In this document: piece after piece, positions 58,829 to 64,000 of the stretch
Position numbering within the stretch: the stretch's first letter is position 1
Layout: the number at the start of each line of letters is the position of its first letter
Source of the DNA: Larix kaempferi
Taxonomy: Eukaryota; Streptophyta; Pinopsida; Pinales; Pinaceae
Reading direction: 5' to 3'
DNA length: 64,000 nucleotides
Assembly (NCBI GenBank): GCA_027924585.1
Contig: BSBM01000994.1
Coordinates: 13,808,501-13,872,500 of the forward strand
Notes under the pieces: generated by a model
What the model was told of the DNA's origin: nothing
The model's input: the letters and a program-made list of their open reading frames with translations, nothing else
Database searches by the model: none
Position numbers and translations under genes: made by a program

Positions 58829-59414
58829 TTTTAATTGTAATTAATTTCATTTCTTTTGAAAACACTAGAGGAAAAATTTGACGTAGCCCAAAGGTTAGAG
58901 GAAGTTGAAACAAACAGTCATGTGAAGAAAAAAACTTTTGTAATATAAATATAGGAGATGTGTACTGGCTGAAGGAATTTTGCTAGCATTATAGAAGCTA
59001 GACATTTTGTAAGAGAACTAATTTTATGCTAATAAGAAGGACCTATTTGCTTGGAAAAGCGTGCGCATAAATATTTTGGTTGGAATGTGTGGAATGCCAA
59101 TATGGAACTATTTCTTCTTGCATTCATAACTCATGCTGTGAGATTGTTCTAACTTTATTGAACTACTTCAAATGGTGATAAATGATTTCATTTTCTATGC
59201 AAATGTTTATGTGTTAAATGAGTAATAAATTTTTTAAATTATATCGAAGCTATCTTTGATACCTTTTCTGCTGTAAATGTGAACATTTTGTCTGAAACGC
59301 TATCCGTTGGGTTGGTTTGAACATTTCCAGCTTATTAATCTTAAATCAAATTTTCTCCTTGCATGGATAGACTAGTTAGTTTAGAATAAAATCTAGGGAA
59401 TTGATTACGTAGAA

Positions 59415-60977
59415 GTGATAAGATGGAGGGAAGAACCTTGGCATGACTTGTTGAGGGTTCTTCCTTTCAATTATAGTTTAAAAGCATTAGTAAAAGCACT
59501 TGCATCGCATATCTTAAAACAAAAATTACATAAATGGTGGGATAGGCCGCAACCGGTAAAAAACCAAACAAACACACCTATGGTAGCCGAATCGTTAACC
59601 AAATGGATTCCCCACACCAAACAGGGAGTAATCTAATTGGTATCATTTACTAGGGAGAATTCCTAGTGTCAATCTTAAGATTTGTTTAAAATCAACAGTT
59701 TTGGTGCTAGAAGGAGGGTCTCCAATGCATGGCTAGCAAAGGAAATCTATTTTCACAAGAAAATTTCTCTAGGTCCTCTTTAAAAACAACCATATCATAA
59801 GAATTGATTTCTGAAACTAACTATTAGGAAAAGATAGATTATGAAACTGAGAATACCGAACGTTTATAGGTTGTTCCATATGCAAAAGTAGATAACTTTC
59901 AGAGACATACAATATCTTATGTGAGGAAACTTTGGTGGATTAATAGTAGTGCCTGCCTTACCTAGAAGGCAAGTTACCAGGAGACAAGTCACATAGACCA
60001 GGGATTCTATGCTTGTGGAATCTTTGGAAGAGTTGGTTGAATTATCATTACAAGAAATCCTGGATCCCATTAATCAATTGGGACCCGAGTCCCTTGAGGC
60101 TCACGCACCACCTCATACACTATTTCTCATGCCACCACATACACCACCTCACTCTCCAAAGCGTACCATGGCTCATGATGCTAGCCAACCACCTGTGTGG
60201 AGAGCCATAGGACCACTCAACATGGCCGCTCCTTTACATGATTTGACTAAGCATCTAGAGAGAGTACTACCAAAGTTTGACCTTGGAAAAGGTATCTTTG
60301 CGGAAGATCACCTTTAAAGGTTTTATTTCGATTCGAATATTTTAAATGTGGAGCATGAAGATGTGGTATGTAGACTGTTTCCTTACACTTTTGAGCCTAG
60401 AGCATCTTCGTGGTATTTCAGTTTGTAGGAAAATTCTGTAGAAGACTGGAAAATTTTTGAAACGGTTTTCTTGAACAAATTTGGCAACCAAGGTACTGTC
60501 ACTACACTTATGAAATAATTAGTGTCTATGAGAATGGAGAAGAAAGAAAAGGTACATGAATTCAACTAGAGATCTACTATGATATTAAATAGTTTTAGTG
60601 CTGCAACTAAACCTACTGAAGAATCCTTGGTAGAATATCACACTACAACATTTCTTCCACCCATAACCATGTTTGTTAAGAGAGCTGTTAAAACCACTTT
60701 AATAGAAGACTATGAAGAAGACACGAAAGTAGAGGCCATCCTAGACAATATCATGAAACACACAATGGAACTAGAAGTAAAATCAAAAGCAAAAAAGAAT
60801 CCTTTGAGACTAACTAGACCCAAAGAGGATCCTTCAAATGAATTAGAGAATGTAGTTAAAATGGTCCAAAAGCTGTCCAATAGAATAGTAGATCTGGAGA
60901 AAGAAAAGGGTGCTACTTCTTCAAGAAAACCATTTAAACCTTTCTATAAGAAAATGGAAGAAAATGCACAACCATAA
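59415..60977 (+). pseudogene. Gypsy gag
   Basis: 60009-60317 is open, proline/histidine-rich then LHDLTKHLERVLPKFDLGKG. About 60360-60500 reads a LFPYTFEPRASSWYFSL block and WKIFETVFLNKFG, the retrotransposon_gag core, across stops. 60579-60977 is open and ends in a charged coiled stretch (NELENVVKMVQKLSNRIVDL). The 59415-59636 frame is upstream and unrecognised. Confidence 0.65.
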
Positions 60978-61022
60978 CCACTATTAAGCAATTATTTTGT
61001 TTTAAATTTAAATGAGGTAGGT

Positions 61023-61298
61023 ATGGATCATTTCTGCACTTTTCATCAAGAACATCATTCTGAAAAAAGTTGTCCACAGTGGATTAATTCGATGACCCTG
61101 GTAATGAATCAATTACTAGATACTCAATTGATAGACAAGGAAGGACAAGAAGAAGAGAAATATAATGAACAAGAAGATCAAAATGAAGAAACTACAATGG
61201 TATTGTGGGATTGGGCACCAAATTTGGGATTAAATGAAGAAGGAGAGGTGGAAGAAATTCAAGTATCCTCCATAAGTTATTCTATTAGGAGAAAATGA
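61023..61298 (+). pseudogene. Gypsy gag zinc-binding tail
   Basis: Reads HFCTFHQEHHSEKSCPQW, a C-x2-H-x4-H-x4-C type knuckle as used in Tat-branch gag, then an acidic stretch. Open for 91 codons. Joined to gag only across stops. Confidence 0.6.
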
Positions 61299-61728
61299 CA
61301 AGTTGAGGACCAAAGCATAATATTACCCAAGGTTAGGACATCAAAGGAAAATATAAAAAAAGAATAATGGCATAAATCAGTCATAGCCTAAAGTAAACTC
61401 TAGAATTAGAAAAGAAACAAACCCATTGATAAATAAGAAAGTGAAACCCATAGGTAACAAACAGGAGAGTGGTAAAAAGGGTACTGGAGATCATAATATG
61501 GGATATGACATTATATAAGACATTAAGAAAACCAAAGAAAACATATCCCTATTCAAATTGTGTAATCTGCCACAATAGAGGAAAATTTTTTTAGAATATT
61601 TTGACCAACAACTAAACAGTACAATGGAAATAGTTGAGTCAGATACTGAGATCAAAGAATTGAGTATTGGTGGAAAATAAAAATCTCTAACTCTGCCTTT
61701 CCATTTAACCTTTGAAATCATTAATCAT

Positions 61729-62103
61729 AATGTGCACAATTGCTTTGTAGATTTTGGAGCTTCATTTAATGTTATACCACTATCTATTTGTAAAACTATC
61801 AATGGACAACCCACCAAATCCCCTTCTCAAATTATACAACTGGACAAATCTGTTGTTAAGGTTATAGGGGAGATGAAGAATGCAATGACCGTATTATCTG
61901 CAAGCCTGAGGGTGTGTCAGTTTATTGATATCATGGTAGTAGACATACCTAAAGCTTATGGTTTGATATTAAGTAGGGACTGGTCAATGAAATTGAATGG
62001 ATATTTTGCAATGAATTGGTCTCATCTATGGCTGCCATATCATAATAGAAAAAATCAAATAAAAGTGTTGAGAGAACCTCATATGAAACAGAATGTGACT
62101 TAG
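61729..62103 (+). pseudogene. Gypsy aspartic protease
   Basis: Open for 123 codons. It reads NCFVDFGASFNVIPLSI (active site D-F-G in place of D-S-G at 61749-61757) and DIPKAYGLILSRDWSMKLNG, the conserved protease end. Protease frees element proteins from the polyprotein. The S-to-F change next to the active aspartate probably weakens it. Confidence 0.7.
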
Positions 62104-62325
62104 TTGGAAGAAAAGAATGAACTTGTAAATTTCTCATCTTCCATTTTGGGGAATTATTTCTTAGAAATTGAGACAGAAAATTATCAAGTGGAAGATGTTA
62201 GTCGTGATTCAGACAGACAGTCTGATCTCCTTCAATTCTCATGAACTGATGAAATTGATTGTGATATAGTAGAATTAGTTACTGACTTAGGGAATAGTAC
62301 TAACTTAGTTGAATCAAATAATAAA

Positions 62326-62700
62326 TTTTGGATTTTATATTTTGATGGTTCCAAAACACAAGAGGGATCAGGAGTCGGATGTGTTCTTGTTGATCCTGAA
62401 GGAAAAAAACAAGTTCTCTATTGTAGGCTAGAGTTTTAATGCACAATTAACACTGTGAATATGAAGCTCTAGTTGAAGGTCTAAAAAGAGCCATTGATTT
62501 AAATGCCAATAATTTAAAAGTTTTTAGTGACTCAGAAATAGTTTTTACATAGGTAATAAATACAATTCATTTTTTATATCCGCACTTAAAAGGGTATCAA
62601 TCCGAGGTATGGAATTTGATATCATAGCTTAATGATTTTAACATAAATGTCATTCCTAGATTACATAATGCTGCAGCTGATTTATTAGCCACTTGTACTT
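62326..62700 (+). pseudogene. Additional RNase H (archaeal/plant type) between protease and RT
   Basis: Reads WILYFDGSKTQEGSGVGCVL, then after a one-base shift near 62440 CEYEALVEGLKRAIDLNA, FSDSEIVF, and PRLHNAAADLLATCTS. These are the four acidic positions (D, E, D, D) of type I RNase H in the wording of plant/archaeal-type enzymes, not of Gypsy RNase H. Two stops interrupt. Placement before RT is unlike the better known PR-RT-RH-aRH-IN order. Confidence 0.75.
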
Positions 62701-63089
62701 CTAGATTAGTACCAAACAATAACAAGTGTTCTATTGAATTAATTTTCAGACCATCAGTACCTGATAACGTTACAAATATGAGGGTGTTTAATGATGATGA
62801 ACAAATCATCAGTTTTTTGACAAACATAGATGCTTTCAAAGAATCCATAATTGATGAGGAAGAACATCATTTGTATTTATAGAACAAGGATTTTTGTAAG
62901 GGAAATTTTATGCCAAAGGGAGTAAGAACTCTTGAAGCATTGTTTGACTTACAGAATAAATTCAGAAGACCAACAAATGTAAAAAAAAAAGCTCCTCGAT
63001 GCAGTATGAGTTGGTAAACTTAGGGATAGAAGTTGAACCTAAATATGTCAATGTAGGAAAATGTTGCTGACCTAGTGAAAGATGCAATT

Positions 63090-64000
63090 TCATTATACTT
63101 TTTTAGCAATACAAAGATGTTTTCACATGGAGTTATGAAGACTTGAAGACATATGAGATGTGAATCATACAACATGTGATACCCATTAAACAAGGTGTAA
63201 AGCCATTTCAATAGCAACTCAGGAAGATGCATCCCACACTTGAATCATTGATACAAAAGGAGTTAAAGAAGTTGTTGGATGTTAAGATTATTTTCAAAGT
63301 TTGACACTCCGAATGGGTGGCTAATTTAGTCCCTGTAAGAAAAAAATCAGGAGAGATACGATTATGTGTTGATTTTCTAAATTTGAATAGAGAATCAGAT
63401 AAAGACAATTACCTGGTGCCACCAATGGAACAAATCTTACAAATGGTATCGGGCTAGGAATTGTTCCCCCTACTAGATGGATTTTCAGGCTATAATCAAG
63501 TATTAGTGGCTGAGTAATATTGACTCAAGACTACATTTCGCATGAAATGGGGGATATTCATGTATAGGAGAATTCATTTTTTCCTTCTGAATGCTAGAGC
63601 CACATTTCAAAGGGCCATGGATATCACATTCCAAGGTTTAGTTGGCGACCATGTCGTCAATTATTTAGATGATGTAACAATTTTTTCTAAGAAATGAGAA
63701 GACCCTTTGAACCCAAAGAAAAATATTTTTGTTGTACTCAAAGGAAAATTGTTAGGGCACATCATCTCTAAGAAGGGAATCTCGATAGATCCAGAAATAA
63801 TTTAGGACATAAATCAGATTCCCATGCCCCATAAAAAAAAATACTATGCAATTGTTTATGGGCACAAAAAAAATCATTCGAAGGTTTGTACCAGATTTCA
63901 CACAAATTGTAAATCCTTTACAACAAATGGTGAAGCAAAGTGTACAATTCAAATGGAATGATGTTGAGAATAATTCATTCAAGGATATAAAGAATGATAT
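63090..64000 (+). pseudogene. Gypsy reverse transcriptase (3' part outside window)
   Basis: Reads a TLESLIQKELKKLLDVKII block, WVANLVPVRKKSGEIRLCVD, FLNLNRESDKDNYLVPPMEQ, and after shifts LNARATFQRAMDITFQGLVG and YLDD at 63662-63673 (both catalytic aspartates), then KLLGHIISKKGISIDPE. Stops occur at about 63457, 63517 and 63696. Confidence 0.75.

Larger units (their letters stand above)
59400..64000 (+). mobile_element. Ty3/Gypsy element with RNase H before RT (cut by window end)
   Basis: Plus-strand order: gag, zinc-knuckle part, aspartic protease (61.7-62.1 kb), a plant/archaeal-type RNase H (62.3-62.7 kb), RT (63.1 kb to the end). Integrase and the normal Gypsy RNase H would lie beyond 64000. 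The gag wording and extra RNase H place it in the Tat branch. Stops and shifts are present in each part, but catalytic residues are largely kept. Confidence 0.7.

Overview
The window looks like nuclear DNA of a land plant with a large, repeat-rich genome. The evidence is one plant-specific mini zinc finger gene, four families of plant-type retroelements, very AT-rich spacers and no sign of bacterial or organellar genes. The heavy, old LTR-element decay and the element types would fit a gymnosperm or another large-genome plant, but that is inference. Almost everything is transposable-element wreckage carrying stops and frameshifts. I found no rRNA, tRNA or CRISPR loci.

Layout. 1-866 is the 3' end of a plus-strand Copia element (RNase H end, polypurine tract, LTR). 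868-2323 is an internally deleted minus-strand Copia: two LTRs almost back to back, with a primer binding site remnant and a polypurine tract but no genes. 2324-6763 is a decayed Gypsy element (RT, RNase H, integrase, LTR-like tail). 6764-11455 is a longer minus-strand Copia of the same family as the deleted one. 11456-14037 is a second, truncated Gypsy copy parallel to the first. 14038-17447 is AT-rich spacer with small tandem duplications. 17448-18170 is a LINE 3' fragment on the minus strand.

18230-19500 is the only clear host-gene island. It holds a 91-codon mini zinc finger (MIF, ZF-HD dimerisation domain) reading frame that lacks one conserved zinc-binding histidine. 20477-26562 is a nearly complete L1-type LINE with ORF1, ORF2 (endonuclease, RT, plant-type RNase H) and a poly-A end, disabled by a few mutations. 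27031-27885 holds a second, different non-LTR RT on the minus strand.

28000-33950 is mostly unassignable, with a decayed LTR gag/protease patch and several tandem duplications. 33954-38460 is a minus-strand Copia with gag, protease, integrase, RT and RNase H in order, plus a primer binding site and 5' LTR. 38652-39255 is another LINE RNase H tail. 39256-49370 is spacer containing one LTR with a four-fold repeat near 44.4 kb. 49370-57136 is a Tat/Athila-like Gypsy with three zinc-knuckle motifs. 57137 starts an LTR, followed by an unrecognised 139-codon ORF. 59400-64000 is another Gypsy element, cut by the window end, whose extra plant-type RNase H lies between protease and RT.

The genes do not form a host pathway. 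The story is retroelement insertion, microhomology-mediated deletion and duplication around one small regulatory gene. The observations most worth checking are the ligand-deficient MIF protein, the order of domains in the last Gypsy element, and the LTR-only Copia derivative lying near its longer relative.
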